Source of the DNA: a virus
IMG/VR virus record: IMGVR_UViG_3300025645_000296
Coordinates: 1-31,084 of that record
DNA length: 31,084 bases
Strand: one strand, 5' to 3'
Shown here: piece by piece, positions 23,204 through 31,084 of the stretch
Layout of the letters: each line of letters starts with the position of its first letter
Position numbering within the stretch: position 1 is the first letter of the stretch
Program-made: the position numbers and the translations under genes
Notes under the pieces: model-generated
Database searches by the model: none
What the model saw: only the letters and a program-made list of their open reading frames with translations
Told to the model about the DNA's origin: nothing

Positions 23204-25357
23204 TCAGGCCGCTGTCAGGAAGCGTTTTGCGACTGTCTGCATGATGGTGGAGTCGATCTCATTCGGACCCATTGAGTCCGAAAGCTTTGCATCGAATGCA
23301 TGCACCTGACTACGAATAGTCGGAAGATCCCAGCCGGCATCAACCAAGCACAAGGCGTACTTGATCATCTGATTGTTACGGTTACCGTTGGAGATACGAC
23401 CAGCAAACCATCTCTCCATGTTGTCCAGAGATCCAAGGCTTGCATTATTCTGTTTATGGTGCTCGTTCCGACTTGTCTTGGGGATGAAATCCAGGACATC
23501 GATGCATTCACCATCATGGTTATAGTGGAATGTGCCTCCTTCGAAGCTTTCCCACTTTTTAGCCCTCTGGTTCGCTGACTCATCGGTCGGGAAAGGTAGC
23601 CATGCAAGGATACCGTTCATGAACTCCTTGTACTCAAGAGAGTCCATTTCCAGATAATAGTTGGTAGGCATGATCAACCTGAAACGGCTTTCCTCATCGG
23701 TATGACGCTTCGTGGTGTAAGTCATGAACTTGTAGTCTTTCATCAGCTTGTGAGCTGCTTCCAGACTGACTCCACCGTCCACATCAATTGCTATGAGGTT
23801 GAAGCCTGCCTTGACGTTTTCCTCTGCTCGGTGACCATTCTTGAAGTGATGGTTACACCAGTGCATGCCAGGGGATTGGGTCAGAACATTTAACTGGTTG
23901 AAGGGAACTGTCTCCTCCAGATAATTGTAAGCCCAATGGTTCGAGTAGGAGACTACGATGTTCTCCAGATCAGTTTTCTGGAGCATTTCACCCTTGAAGA
24001 ACTCGATCCCATCAACAAATGACTTCTTGATGATGATGTGGTTCTTGTAGCCCCAAGCTGTGGCCATCGTAATGAGTTCGGTACGTGCAGACTGGCTCGA
24101 CTTGTAGAATGGAAGTTTGTCGTGCAGGTCTGCATGCGTCAGTTCAGCATTTGCACTGGCTATGTATTTCGCCAGCTTCTCATAGGATTTTTCCCTATTG
24201 AGGATACTTTTGAAGGACTCCCCAGATTCCTCAACCAGTTTAATGGCTGAGAGTAAATGATGCATTTCGACTTCGGTGGATTGATCGATAAAGGCATAGG
24301 CGCCGGCAAGCTTGAGAGCCTTGAAGTACCGGTGTGATAGTTCTGACTTCTTGATCTCCTCATAGTCTGTAAGCTCTTCTGCTTTCTTCTCACATTGGAT
24401 ACGATATGTGAGCAGAGCTATGCTGACGTCATCCGCCACTTCCATCTTCCACCCAAATACGGCCGGATCTGCCAAAGAGTAGAAGTGCTTGGACCACTTA
24501 TCAATAACGGCATTGTTGCCGGGTTGGATCAGCTGAGTGTAAACTTCAGATGGTGTCCTGGTCTTGGATGCTTTGATACGTTTGCCATGACCAAAGATAC
24601 AGCGTCTGGCATAACCTGTCTCAAGGAACGAGTAGAACTGGTCCTCTGTATTCCCACCATCAAGCAACATGGATGGTGTACCAAAGAGCAGCATGTTTGT
24701 CGGTGTTTTACCGTCCCGTTCTTCGGTACGTCGATTTTCAGCTGTACTTTTAGTCAGCTTACGCTTGGCTCGTCCCTGGTCATAAAGTTCCAGGAACAAA
24801 GTCAACACTTCTGTGGAACCAACGAGGTTCAGACCGATCTCGTCGATCTGAAGATTGATGGAACCAGTACCTGCGATCAAAAGCTTGGCTCTGATATCCT
24901 TGACCGCGGGAGTTGTTGCAGAGTCGAATGAGAACAATAGCGGACCATAATTATTGTACTCTGTCGTAGCCTTGTCGAACTCGAGCTGTTCTTCTGTCCC
25001 GTTTTGTGCAGCCTTGGTGCTGGCAATAACCCAAAGGTTCTGCTCAGCAATCACTGGCATTGTGTCTGTCATGAATCGGTTCTCAAACCTCTTCATGAAT
25101 TCATTTTCAACCAGGCTCACAGAATGGCCTTTGCCATATCCTGATGTTGCAAGTGCCAGGGCATAGATGTTGACCGGGATTTCTCCCCGGTCTTTGGTGA
25201 CAATCATGGCTCGCATTGATGAAGCCATCTTGCCGAGAAAGTAGGCTACTTCTGCTCTGAAGAACCCACGATCCATGTTCTGTGTCTTGTTGCAGAGGAC
25301 GTCGACTATCTCTTCGAGAGCCGGATGGTGAGAGACAGTGGACAGATCAAACGACAT
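23204..25357 (-). CDS. Fused helicase-like ATPase and primase-like protein (N4 gp43-like position)
   Basis: A 717-residue protein; ATG 25357 is chosen because AAAAGGA lies upstream and it overlaps the previous gene by 11 bases. The N-terminal half resembles the DUF3987-type phage helicase domain. The P-loop ATSGYGKGHS (70-79) is unusual because Lys76 is followed by Gly. Walker B is LQIDEIGL; a later TPSMLLDGG strand and GYARRCIFGHG could supply sensor and arginine residues. The C-terminal part has the pattern of an archaeo-eukaryotic primase-like fold: IAIDVDGG with Asp525 and Asp527, then TTKRHT with His552 at the usual Ser-x-His position, then SRFRLIMP. It would unwind and prime the template for the DNA polymerase. 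The domain order, helicase before primase, is the reverse of most phage primase-helicases. Confidence 0.8.
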   Translation of the reverse strand: MSFDLSTVSHHPALEEIVDVLCNKTQNMDRGFFRAEVAYFLGKMASSMRAMIVTKDRGEIPVNIYALALATSGYGKGHSVSLVENEFMKRFENRFMTDTMPVIAEQNLWVIASTKAAQNGTEEQLEFDKATTEYNNYGPLLFSFDSATTPAVKDIRAKLLIAGTGSINLQIDEIGLNLVGSTEVLTLFLELYDQGRAKRKLTKSTAENRRTEERDGKTPTNMLLFGTPSMLLDGGNTEDQFYSFLETGYARRCIFGHGKRIKASKTRTPSEVYTQLIQPGNNAVIDKWSKHFYSLADPAVFGWKMEVADDVSIALLTYRIQCEKKAEELTDYEEIKKSELSHRYFKALKLAGAYAFIDQSTEVEMHHLLSAIKLVEESGESFKSILNREKSYEKLAKYIASANAELTHADLHDKLPFYKSSQSARTELITMATAWGYKNHIIIKKSFVDGIEFFKGEMLQKTDLENIVVSYSNHWAYNYLEETVPFNQLNVLTQSPGMHWCNHHFKNGHRAEENVKAGFNLIAIDVDGGVSLEAAHKLMKDYKFMTYTTKRHTDEESRFRLIMPTNYYLEMDSLEYKEFMNGILAWLPFPTDESANQRAKKWESFEGGTFHYNHDGECIDVLDFIPKTSRNEHHKQNNASLGSLDNMERWFAGRISNGNRNNQMIKYALCLVDAGWDLPTIRSQVHAFDAKLSDSMGPNEIDSTIMQTVAKRFLTAA

Positions 25358-26339
25358 AGTAGAGGTCCTTTTGTTTGCAAGCGTTGAAGGCAGGGCAATA
25401 TTCACAAGCCTTCACGTCGCCATTAATTTTGACCACTATTCCTTTTCCCTTTTCTGTCATGAAAGCATTGGCCGCTGACAAGTCGCCATCGAAGTTTCGA
25501 GTGGCGCGTGAACCAGGCGTAGAAGCTTTGGCGGGATCGGAGTAGTATTTATAGACTGAGCTACCCCTCCAAAGTTCCTTGTCGGTACAATGAGGAATCT
25601 CTTCGTCAGGAGAATTCATGTATTTTTGGAGATCGGAGAGTTTTTGTGTGATGTACTTTTCTGTCTCTTCGATCGTTGGCATGAGGACCGGATACTCAAA
25701 GGCTTTCGCCTGTGGGTATTTGTCATCTCCTCTGGCTCGTACCTTTTGCCAGTCTGTGAATACAAACTGGATATAGATGCTGTCATCGGTGATCAGCTCA
25801 GGATTGAGCCAACGATAGATGCCACCCTGCATGCCGAAGTCATCGTCTTTCTTACCCATGAGGTAGGAGTAGACAGAGGTGGACTTTGCATCGAACAGAC
25901 GACCCTGGATCACCTGGTCGAACTTGCCACCGATCTTGTAAGTGACACCGTTGATGTCGACTTCACGGAAGGCACGCTTTTCCATCCAGATCGGGATGAT
26001 ATCCGGATTGGCTGCAATCTGTTCTGGTTCAGGATTGATGGCGATGTTGTCGTAGATTTCTGGGGCGTAACCCAGTTTCTTCATGGCCAGTTGACCGGTT
26101 GTAGCCCAGGCTTTCTCGATGGAATCGTGAATAGCTGTTCCCATACGGGACGCTATGAACACTGATATATCGACATCCCGATCGGCCTGGTCGACTCGAC
26201 GGGACAAAACCAACTGACGAGTGCTCTTGAGTAGGCTTGTGGCCGAAATGTAGTTCGGCTCATTGATGTAGTCATATTCGTCGTGCAGCAACCAGACTGC
26301 CAATGGCAGGCTGATGCCGTGAATGTTTGTAAGTCTCAT
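25347..26339 (-). CDS. PD-(D/E)XK nuclease, RecB/Cas4/AddB-like, with cysteine cluster (N4 gp42-like position)
   Basis: A 330-residue protein starting at ATG 26339 with GAGG 6 bases upstream. The nuclease core shows MGTAIHDSIEKAW with His71, then GGKFDQVI with Asp141 and FDAKST with Asp150-x-Lys152, the PD-(D/E)XK signature. A following Gln-Gly-Gly-x-Tyr segment suits motif QxxxY of the RecB family. The C-terminus has Cys312, Cys315 and Cys321 (C-x2-C-x5-C), and IPHC gives Cys251, so four cysteines could bind an iron-sulfur cluster as in AddB and Cas4. It is probably a 5'-3' exonuclease for recombination or end processing and could partner the Sak4-like ATPase and SSB. Its TGA overlaps the start of the helicase-primase gene. 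Confidence 0.85.
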   Translation of the reverse strand: MRLTNIHGISLPLAVWLLHDEYDYINEPNYISATSLLKSTRQLVLSRRVDQADRDVDISVFIASRMGTAIHDSIEKAWATTGQLAMKKLGYAPEIYDNIAINPEPEQIAANPDIIPIWMEKRAFREVDINGVTYKIGGKFDQVIQGRLFDAKSTSVYSYLMGKKDDDFGMQGGIYRWLNPELITDDSIYIQFVFTDWQKVRARGDDKYPQAKAFEYPVLMPTIEETEKYITQKLSDLQKYMNSPDEEIPHCTDKELWRGSSVYKYYSDPAKASTPGSRATRNFDGDLSAANAFMTEKGKGIVVKINGDVKACEYCPAFNACKQKDLYYVV

Positions 26340-26364
26340 AGTGACCTCGTCAGAATTCGGGTGT

Positions 26365-26715
26365 CTATTCTTTGGCTCCACGGGGAAGTGTCAGACCAAG
26401 ATCTCGTTCGAGTTCTTCCTGGAGTAGGGCGAGAGCTCTCCAGGCCATGGCAGCACTTTCACGCTGGGTTCCATCGAACCCACCGCGGCCAGCTAAATGC
26501 CGGAGAATGCAATCAGCATGGTCCATGGACTTGCCTCTCGCATGGTGCATGGACTTGCCTGGATTGTGCTTCTGGTTCCCCTCGAAGGAGACTTTGGCCA
26601 CTTCAGCCAATGCATCAGGGAAGTAATCCAGCAAACCAGTTGCCATAGGATATTTCTTGCGCTCTTCACTCGTGGTGTCGATCAGTCGTTTGGGAGGCAC
26701 AACATGAATGTTCAT
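26365..26715 (-). CDS. dATP/dGTP diphosphohydrolase-like protein (DUF5664/MazZ-type domain)
   Basis: A 116-residue protein with the family signature KYPMATGLLDYFPDALAEVA, then EGNQKHNPG, an ARGKSMDHADCI.RHL block and AMAWRALALLQEELER. The His/Asp-rich ARGKSxDHADC block is the likely metal and nucleotide site. Members act on purine deoxynucleoside triphosphates; the related MazZ takes part in making 2-aminoadenine (Z) DNA in some phages, but most carriers of this domain are not Z phages. It is close to the length of the stand-alone domain. It would tune the dNTP pool during replication. The ATG overlaps the TGA of the 97-aa gene (ATGA), so translation is coupled. Confidence 0.8.
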   Translation of the reverse strand: MNIHVVPPKRLIDTTSEERKKYPMATGLLDYFPDALAEVAKVSFEGNQKHNPGKSMHHARGKSMDHADCILRHLAGRGGFDGTQRESAAMAWRALALLQEELERDLGLTLPRGAKE

Positions 26716-27005
26716 GAATGTAGCTCCTGGGCGAAACCGTGATGGAATTCCTGCTTGGTCATGCGGCCCAACAGACTGGTTCCCTGGATGTAGACGTCGA
26801 TGATTTCAGCACCTTTGATTTGTGGTGCTTTATCTATGAAAGAATGCATCATAGCGTCCTGAGCCTTGGCCAGATCCGACCGGGTAATAGCTTCACGCAC
26901 GGTGGTCAGCATGGCGTTGAAACCTTTTTGACGCTCTTTACCGTGCTGGTCTTTGGTTACGACCTGACCGGATACGAGCCAGTGAAATAGTGTCGGATCT
27001 GCCAT
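26712..27005 (-). CDS. Hypothetical protein (97 aa), N4 gp40-like position
   Basis: A 97-residue protein, first in the operon after the regulatory gap, with AGGAG 9 bases before ATG 27005. It begins MADPTLFHWLVSGQVVTKDQ. A helical middle (FNAMLTTVREAITRSDLAKA) is followed by a beta-like IIDVYIQGTSLLGRMT and a polar end. No catalytic or metal motif is visible. The position between the DNA polymerase and the diphosphohydrolase suggests a replication accessory role, but I cannot name one. Confidence 0.7.
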   Translation of the reverse strand: MADPTLFHWLVSGQVVTKDQHGKERQKGFNAMLTTVREAITRSDLAKAQDAMMHSFIDKAPQIKGAEIIDVYIQGTSLLGRMTKQEFHHGFAQELHS

Positions 27006-27209
27006 TGGTGATTAACTCCTCGGATTTTTGATAAAATAGACCCTAAACCGGCTTCATAATGAAAACCAGATAAAAATCCAATATGGGGTGAGTATTTTCT
27101 AGATAACCGCGTGGAGTCGTTTCGTTGTGACTCTAATAAAGGTTTGAATCTATATTGAAAGGCGATTATCGAATTTGGTACCACAGTTAATTGTGGACAT
27201 TATCAAGTT
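27006..27209 (-). promoter_or_regulatory. AT-rich regulatory gap before the replication operon
   Basis: About 200 bases with no supported gene on either strand. It holds an inverted repeat GAGTC/GACTC (27114-27118 and 27129-27133), a CCACA/TGTGG palindrome (27181-27196), and several TTTA/TTTAT tracts on the minus strand. N4 middle promoters, read by the phage RNA polymerase II, are short AT-rich sites with TTTA at the start. The gap is therefore the natural place for a middle promoter driving 27005-20339. No sigma-70 promoter stands out. Confidence 0.45.
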
Positions 27210-27241
27210 AATGGGCTGATGTGTCATGACATCAGCCCATT
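27210..27241 (-). terminator. Hairpin terminator after the DNA polymerase gene
   Basis: AATGGGCTGATGT (27210-27222) and ACATCAGCCCATT (27229-27241) form a perfect 13-bp stem around a 6-base loop, 7 bases after the polymerase stop on the minus strand. No long T-run follows, but the fold is very stable. It probably ends the helicase-polymerase transcript. Confidence 0.75.
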
Positions 27242-27248
27242 TCGTAGG

Positions 27249-29900
27249 CTACGGCGTCAGTTTAAGGACGTGGTCTGTGAAGACTGACCATATTTCTTCC
27301 CTGGTTGCGTCGTTGGGGATGACAGCTTCATGGCTCCAATCGGGGTAGAAGATCCCGAATTCACCACCAAGCTTGACTTCGTCGTGCCAGATATCAGGAT
27401 GATTCTGCCACTGACAGGCTTTCACGACATAGGTGTTGGTGTAGTGAACCACATCGATGTTGTCTCTCAGGAGGTAATATTGAGCGTCATGGATATGAGC
27501 CGATGGTTTGATGTCGTTTCGGAGAGCACCTACTCTGACGTCTACCATAAACTCGGAGGCTGCCCTTGAGTTGAGCAAGCCCCATGATTGACCCAATGCG
27601 TTACCGGCTGTTCGTCCCTCTGCTTCGGCCATGAAGGGTGTTTTGGAAGTTCCCCTGATGACCTGCTTGAGCTTGGGTGTTCTGACCCGAAGTCCAAACG
27701 CAACCGTGACATAACCATCATGGCATGCATGGTTCAGCTTGTCGGCAATCCAATCATCCGATACCTTGTAGAGCATATGATACTTGGTTTCGACACCTAT
27801 GGCTTTCTCTGTGGTCCATCCCAACTGCTCAACGATGCCGATATGCGTACCGCCATAGGTGAGCAGGAATGTTGGGGTTTTTGAGTCCCGTCTGAAATGA
27901 GCATATTTACTACCTTTTTCTGACAGGGAGTTGATACTCGTGACAGAGGTTGGATCGATGTCTGGCATCTGGTCACCGAAATAGGCTACAGCTCTGAGAG
28001 AGTGCCCATCAAACCCGTCAGTGTAGACTTTGAGTTTCTGAGGATCCTTTGTGGTCAGGGCTGAGATTTTGTCTTCGAGAGAAGAGAAGTCGATACCGCA
28101 AAAGAACCATCCTGGTGGTGCCTTGATGCAGCTCTTGATTATCTTTCCAAGGCTGAGCTTTCCGTTCTTGACGTAGGGAGCCAAGATTCCTCTGTAGAGC
28201 TCCATGAGAATATCCGAGAGAATCATCTCGACATTGGCCGGCAGGTTTTGCATGTTTGGTCCACTTGACGACAGGCGCCCTGAGACGGTGCCACCAAGAT
28301 TGAAGTTACCAAACAGCCAATACCATCCGTCTGGACCCAACACAGAGGTCTCAAATGCTACAATGAAAGTCCCTATGATCTTGTCTACTGCCTTGAAGTC
28401 TATGAGCGCACTCAGGAAAGCCAGAACCTGCGGATCTTCCGTATGGTTCAAGAGTGATGTGAGGACCTTGCCACCGGTGGATGGAGCTTTGGTCTTAGTC
28501 CTGGATATGATTGGCAGACCCAGGGTGTCATAGAGAATCTTGACCAGCTGATCAGGTGAGCCTGGATTGAACTCCTCATTGAAGTCCTTTGGGGTGACCC
28601 GTTTGACCTTCAGTTCGGTGTTGCGTCTGGTTGCCCATTCGTTGGCCACAGTGACCTGGAAGGCTTGAACCAAGGAAGATAATTCGATGCGTTTCATAGC
28701 ATCTTCCTTGATACCTTCCAGGACGACTTTCACTTTTTTCACCTGCTCCATGTCTATGGGAAGACCGGTCAACTGCATCTGGATGATGTCTTTGATCGCA
28801 GGCTTGAAGATAGTCTCATAGATTTCCACCTGGTCATCCGCAACCACGGTTGGCCAATGTTTTTCGTGGACGTACCAGGTCGATAACGTATCCAGAAGAT
28901 TGTATTGCAACAACTCTGGGAGAGGTATTTTCCTGATGTCCTTTATGTCTTCCTGGGCATAATTACCGGCGTAGTCCTGAGCTTGTATCTTGAGACCCAG
29001 TTCGTTGCCGGCACAGGAGTTTGTCGCCAGATAAGATATCAGCTGAGTGCAGTCCCAGTTTCTCAACATGATATCCAGCCCACGAAGTAGACCCTCATTA
29101 TCGAGGATATCCTTCATGAACAACTGGTAAATCAGGACGTAAACGTCATACCATATACGGTGATAAATCGCCTTGCGTTTGAACTTCATGAAGAAGTCCC
29201 TGAGCAATTCACGACATATGTCCGAGTGTTCTGGATCATCCAGGATATCAACTGGGAAGGCTATGCCTTCAGTCTTTGACCAGGCGAATGAGATCGTACC
29301 TATCCCGGCATCATAGTGCTTTAGGGAAAAGGCTTCGATGTCGATCGTCAGGTCACAATCCATACCCAGTAGACGATCAAGCCACATGGCTATGTCCTCA
29401 ACTGTATCCGGATAGGCCGAGAATTTGATGATGTCGATTCCGGGATCTTTGTATGATCCATCCATCCAGGTCGTCACTGCATTGATTCCGGTAGCAATCT
29501 TCTGATTGATCTTGGGTGGATCAGAGAAGATTGTCCTGAAGTTAGGTACATATGTAACCTTCCAGGGACCGAACTCAGTCGTCTTCATATATCCCAGAGC
29601 TGGATCAACCTTGGGACTTTTGGTGAGAGTTTTGAAGTAGTCACCATCGCCAACAATCATGATTTCAACACCCAAGTCTATGAGTGTTGGACCCAGCTCC
29701 TCGACGATGTAGGTTTTTTGTTCTGCAGATGGTGTCTTCTTCTTGTCTGGTGTTCTGTGCAAGTTGATAACGATGATCTCGTTCTCGTTGAGACCATATG
29801 GTTTGATGTAGGACCTGATGATTTCATCCTTGCGAATTTCGTTCACGAGGATGCATATTTTGTAAGTCTTTTGTTCTGGTCCAAAGGTCAAATACTGCAT
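27249..29900 (-). CDS. gp39: Family A DNA polymerase with 3'-5' exonuclease (N4 gp39-like)
   Basis: An 883-residue replicative polymerase. The exonuclease starts with LTIDIEAF (Asp187, Glu189) and ends with YNLLD (Tyr333, Asp337). The palm and fingers show motif A GIDFSSLED with Asp604, motif B RRDSKTPTFLLTYGG with Lys674 and Tyr682, and motif C HIHDAQ with His804 and Asp805. All catalytic residues are present. The N-terminal 170 residues are extra; the pattern VEIMIVGDGDYFKTL, then YVPNFRTIFSDPPK, recalls the uracil-DNA-glycosylase-like domain of some phage polymerases, without clear catalytic residues. N4 polymerase is about the same length. The gene follows the 179-aa gene by 18 bases and ends at a strong hairpin. 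The ribosome-binding site is weak (GGA). Confidence 0.95.
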   Translation of the reverse strand: MQYLTFGPEQKTYKICILVNEIRKDEIIRSYIKPYGLNENEIIVINLHRTPDKKKTPSAEQKTYIVEELGPTLIDLGVEIMIVGDGDYFKTLTKSPKVDPALGYMKTTEFGPWKVTYVPNFRTIFSDPPKINQKIATGINAVTTWMDGSYKDPGIDIIKFSAYPDTVEDIAMWLDRLLGMDCDLTIDIEAFSLKHYDAGIGTISFAWSKTEGIAFPVDILDDPEHSDICRELLRDFFMKFKRKAIYHRIWYDVYVLIYQLFMKDILDNEGLLRGLDIMLRNWDCTQLISYLATNSCAGNELGLKIQAQDYAGNYAQEDIKDIRKIPLPELLQYNLLDTLSTWYVHEKHWPTVVADDQVEIYETIFKPAIKDIIQMQLTGLPIDMEQVKKVKVVLEGIKEDAMKRIELSSLVQAFQVTVANEWATRRNTELKVKRVTPKDFNEEFNPGSPDQLVKILYDTLGLPIISRTKTKAPSTGGKVLTSLLNHTEDPQVLAFLSALIDFKAVDKIIGTFIVAFETSVLGPDGWYWLFGNFNLGGTVSGRLSSSGPNMQNLPANVEMILSDILMELYRGILAPYVKNGKLSLGKIIKSCIKAPPGWFFCGIDFSSLEDKISALTTKDPQKLKVYTDGFDGHSLRAVAYFGDQMPDIDPTSVTSINSLSEKGSKYAHFRRDSKTPTFLLTYGGTHIGIVEQLGWTTEKAIGVETKYHMLYKVSDDWIADKLNHACHDGYVTVAFGLRVRTPKLKQVIRGTSKTPFMAEAEGRTAGNALGQSWGLLNSRAASEFMVDVRVGALRNDIKPSAHIHDAQYYLLRDNIDVVHYTNTYVVKACQWQNHPDIWHDEVKLGGEFGIFYPDWSHEAVIPNDATREEIWSVFTDHVLKLTP

Positions 29901-29918
29901 GGTTTTTCCAAGGATTAT

Positions 29919-30458
29919 CTAATAAAGCAGCCGAGAAGCCACGTAAAATTCGATTTTTTCACGTAGCTGCATATATTGGGCGTATGATCTCGGATTATCT
30001 GCAAGGGTGAATGCTTCTGGTCTGGTACGTTCCAGACGTTCACATTCAGGGATGAGACTACTCATGGAATTTGGCAGGGCATCTCTGATGTCCTGTGGTG
30101 ATCGGCAGTTCCGAAGAACCAAGGTAAAGGCTTGTTTGATTCTGTCTCTCTCTTGGTTCAAAGCAGCACGCTGATCAGTAATTGAATCAGCCTGCTCCAT
30201 CAGGGACTCCATCAGAGGTCCATACTTGCCCCTGGAGCGGCCGGCACCTGTGAGATGGGTGTGTATTCGACCATTGTGTCTAAATCCGTCGTATGAGCCT
30301 CCCTCTTGGATGTTACGATCGATCAGCGTGTTTTCCTGCTTGGTGAGATAGGCTTCCTCTTTATCGAACAGGGAAACAAGGATAGTTGAGATTGTGTTGA
30401 ACAGGTATCGTGGGTCGGTCAAAGTTTTAATCCTTTGTTTAAGCGAGGATTCCCCCAT
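29919..30458 (-). CDS. Hypothetical protein between helicase and DNA polymerase, N4 gp38-like position
   Basis: A 179-residue protein. It is mainly helical and charged. An internal basic Gly/Arg segment (about 70-83: LTGAGRSRGKYGPL) could touch nucleic acid. The middle helix QADSITDQRAALNQERDRIK looks like a short coiled coil. No catalytic motif is seen. Its start overlaps the end of the helicase gene by 20 bases, so they are translated together, and it is followed closely by the polymerase. It could be a helicase-polymerase accessory factor, by position only. The start at ATG 30458 has a weak GCGGA upstream. Confidence 0.7.
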   Translation of the reverse strand: MGESSLKQRIKTLTDPRYLFNTISTILVSLFDKEEAYLTKQENTLIDRNIQEGGSYDGFRHNGRIHTHLTGAGRSRGKYGPLMESLMEQADSITDQRAALNQERDRIKQAFTLVLRNCRSPQDIRDALPNSMSSLIPECERLERTRPEAFTLADNPRSYAQYMQLREKIEFYVASRLLY

Positions 30459-31084
30459 ATTTGTCCGCTAGTGTACCATACAGGAACACACGAGTTCTTG
30501 CTCTCGAGAAAGCAACATAAAGCATTCTTGCTGCTTGGTTTGCAATGTGACAGGTGCTGATGTTACCAAGATCCACAAAGACTGAATCATAAGTGCTTCC
30601 CTGAGATTTATGTACCGTAGCTGCGTCACGAGGACGAAGATCTGCCATATTGTTTTTCAGGTAGAAGAATTTCAGCCAGTCTTTTTGCTTGGAGTAGTAT
30701 TTAGACAAATCATTAAAATGTTGACGATTGGTTGGAACAGGAACATTGAACAGCAAGTCTCCAGATGATGTCTTCATGTCCAACAGATTTACATCAAGAT
30801 GCACATCGTTCTTTTCATCGATCGGATATGTGGATGCTCCATGGTTCTTGAGAACTTCGAGACCCATCTCCACTGGGGTGATTTCTTTCTTACCGTGATA
30901 GACGGAATTGTTAACCAGAAATTCCCCAACTTGGAACTCATCAGGGAGAGCACGAATGCCGCGGATATGAGCGTTGTAAGCCATGACCTGCTTATTGGTG
31001 AAAGCCAGGATACGTGACTCATGAGTCTGCTGTTGGAACTTCTGTAGGATCTCATCCTGCATCTGTTGTGCATCGAGAAGATCG
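30439..31084 (-). CDS. RecD/Dda-like superfamily 1 DNA helicase, C-terminal part
   Basis: The frame is open to the window edge, so this is the last 214 codons of a larger gene. It has SRILAFTNKQVMAYN (motif IV-like), AATVHKSQGSTYDSVFVDLG (motif V with the Lys-Ser-Gln of RecD/Dda helicases), and LYVAFSRARTRVFLYG (motif VI with the catalytic arginines). The region between the first two is an SH3-like insertion usual in Dda. It would unwind DNA 5'-3' ahead of the phage polymerase. The position next to the polymerase matches the N4 gp37 helicase. Walker A and B lie outside the window. The annotated frame has no stop before base 31084. Confidence 0.9.
   Translation of the reverse strand, partial: DLLDAQQMQDEILQKFQQQTHESRILAFTNKQVMAYNAHIRGIRALPDEFQVGEFLVNNSVYHGKKEITPVEMGLEVLKNHGASTYPIDEKNDVHLDVNLLDMKTSSGDLLFNVPVPTNRQHFNDLSKYYSKQKDWLKFFYLKNNMADLRPRDAATVHKSQGSTYDSVFVDLGNISTCHIANQAARMLYVAFSRARTRVFLYGTLADKYGGILA

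Noticed and set aside
24395-24931. 178-residue plus-strand frame opposite the helicase-primase gene
   Set aside because: It lies opposite the Walker B region of a well-supported gene, with no ribosome-binding site of its own.
25590-26165. 191-residue plus-strand frame opposite the nuclease gene
   Set aside because: It lies opposite the PD-(D/E)XK motifs; shadow frame.
1-31084. N4-type early vRNAP hairpin promoters, tRNA genes, CRISPR arrays, integrase or insertion sequences
   Set aside because: None was seen. N4 early promoters, with a short GC stem and 3-base loop, belong to the early region, which is not in this window.

Overview
The window is a piece of a lytic N4-like podovirus (family Schitoviridae), so the host should be a Gram-negative bacterium; the sequence alone does not give the genus. 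Four things support this: a 3546-residue protein with T7-type RNA polymerase motifs spaced as in the N4 virion RNA polymerase (vRNAP), the N4 late-gene order after the capsid gene, an N4-type replication block on the opposite strand, and convergence of the two blocks after the vRNAP gene. N4 gene numbers below are inferred from gene order and from memory of N4, not from a database search.

Layout. Bases 2-18861 (+ strand) are late virion genes: the end of the major capsid protein and a strong terminator, then five genes in the positions of N4 gp55, gp54, gp53, gp52 and gp51 (the last with a lysozyme-like domain), then the 10.6-kb vRNAP gene, a terminator hairpin and a small lipoprotein gene. 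Bases 18982-20245 (- strand) are a four-gene cassette (zinc ribbon, 57-aa protein, membrane protein, 69-aa protein) whose arginine codon use differs from its neighbours; it sits exactly where the two transcription units meet. Bases 20339-27005 (- strand), listed against transcription, are a 55-aa membrane peptide, an acidic protein, a RuvC-like resolvase, the single-stranded DNA-binding protein, a RecA/Sak4-like ATPase, a helicase-primase-like protein, a Cas4/AddB-like nuclease, a dATP/dGTP diphosphohydrolase-like protein and a 97-aa protein. A 240-base regulatory gap follows, then a family A DNA polymerase, a 179-aa protein and the end of a RecD/Dda-like helicase (27249-31084).

How it works together. 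By analogy with N4, the vRNAP is packaged in the virion and injected to transcribe early genes; the gp53/gp51-like proteins probably help it and the DNA through the envelope and peptidoglycan. The minus-strand genes form a self-sufficient replication and recombination set. The SSB probably also links replication to late transcription, as N4 SSB does.

No stretch over about 300 bases lacks a gene once two genes shorter than 60 codons (19239-19412 and 20339-20506) are counted. I found no tRNA gene, insertion sequence, integrase, CRISPR array or attachment site. The points most worth a second look are a zinc-metallopeptidase signature inside the vRNAP C-terminal region, the foreign-looking cassette at the convergence point, an in-frame membrane peptide just after a stop codon, and a lipoprotein gene whose ribosome-binding site lies in a terminator stem.
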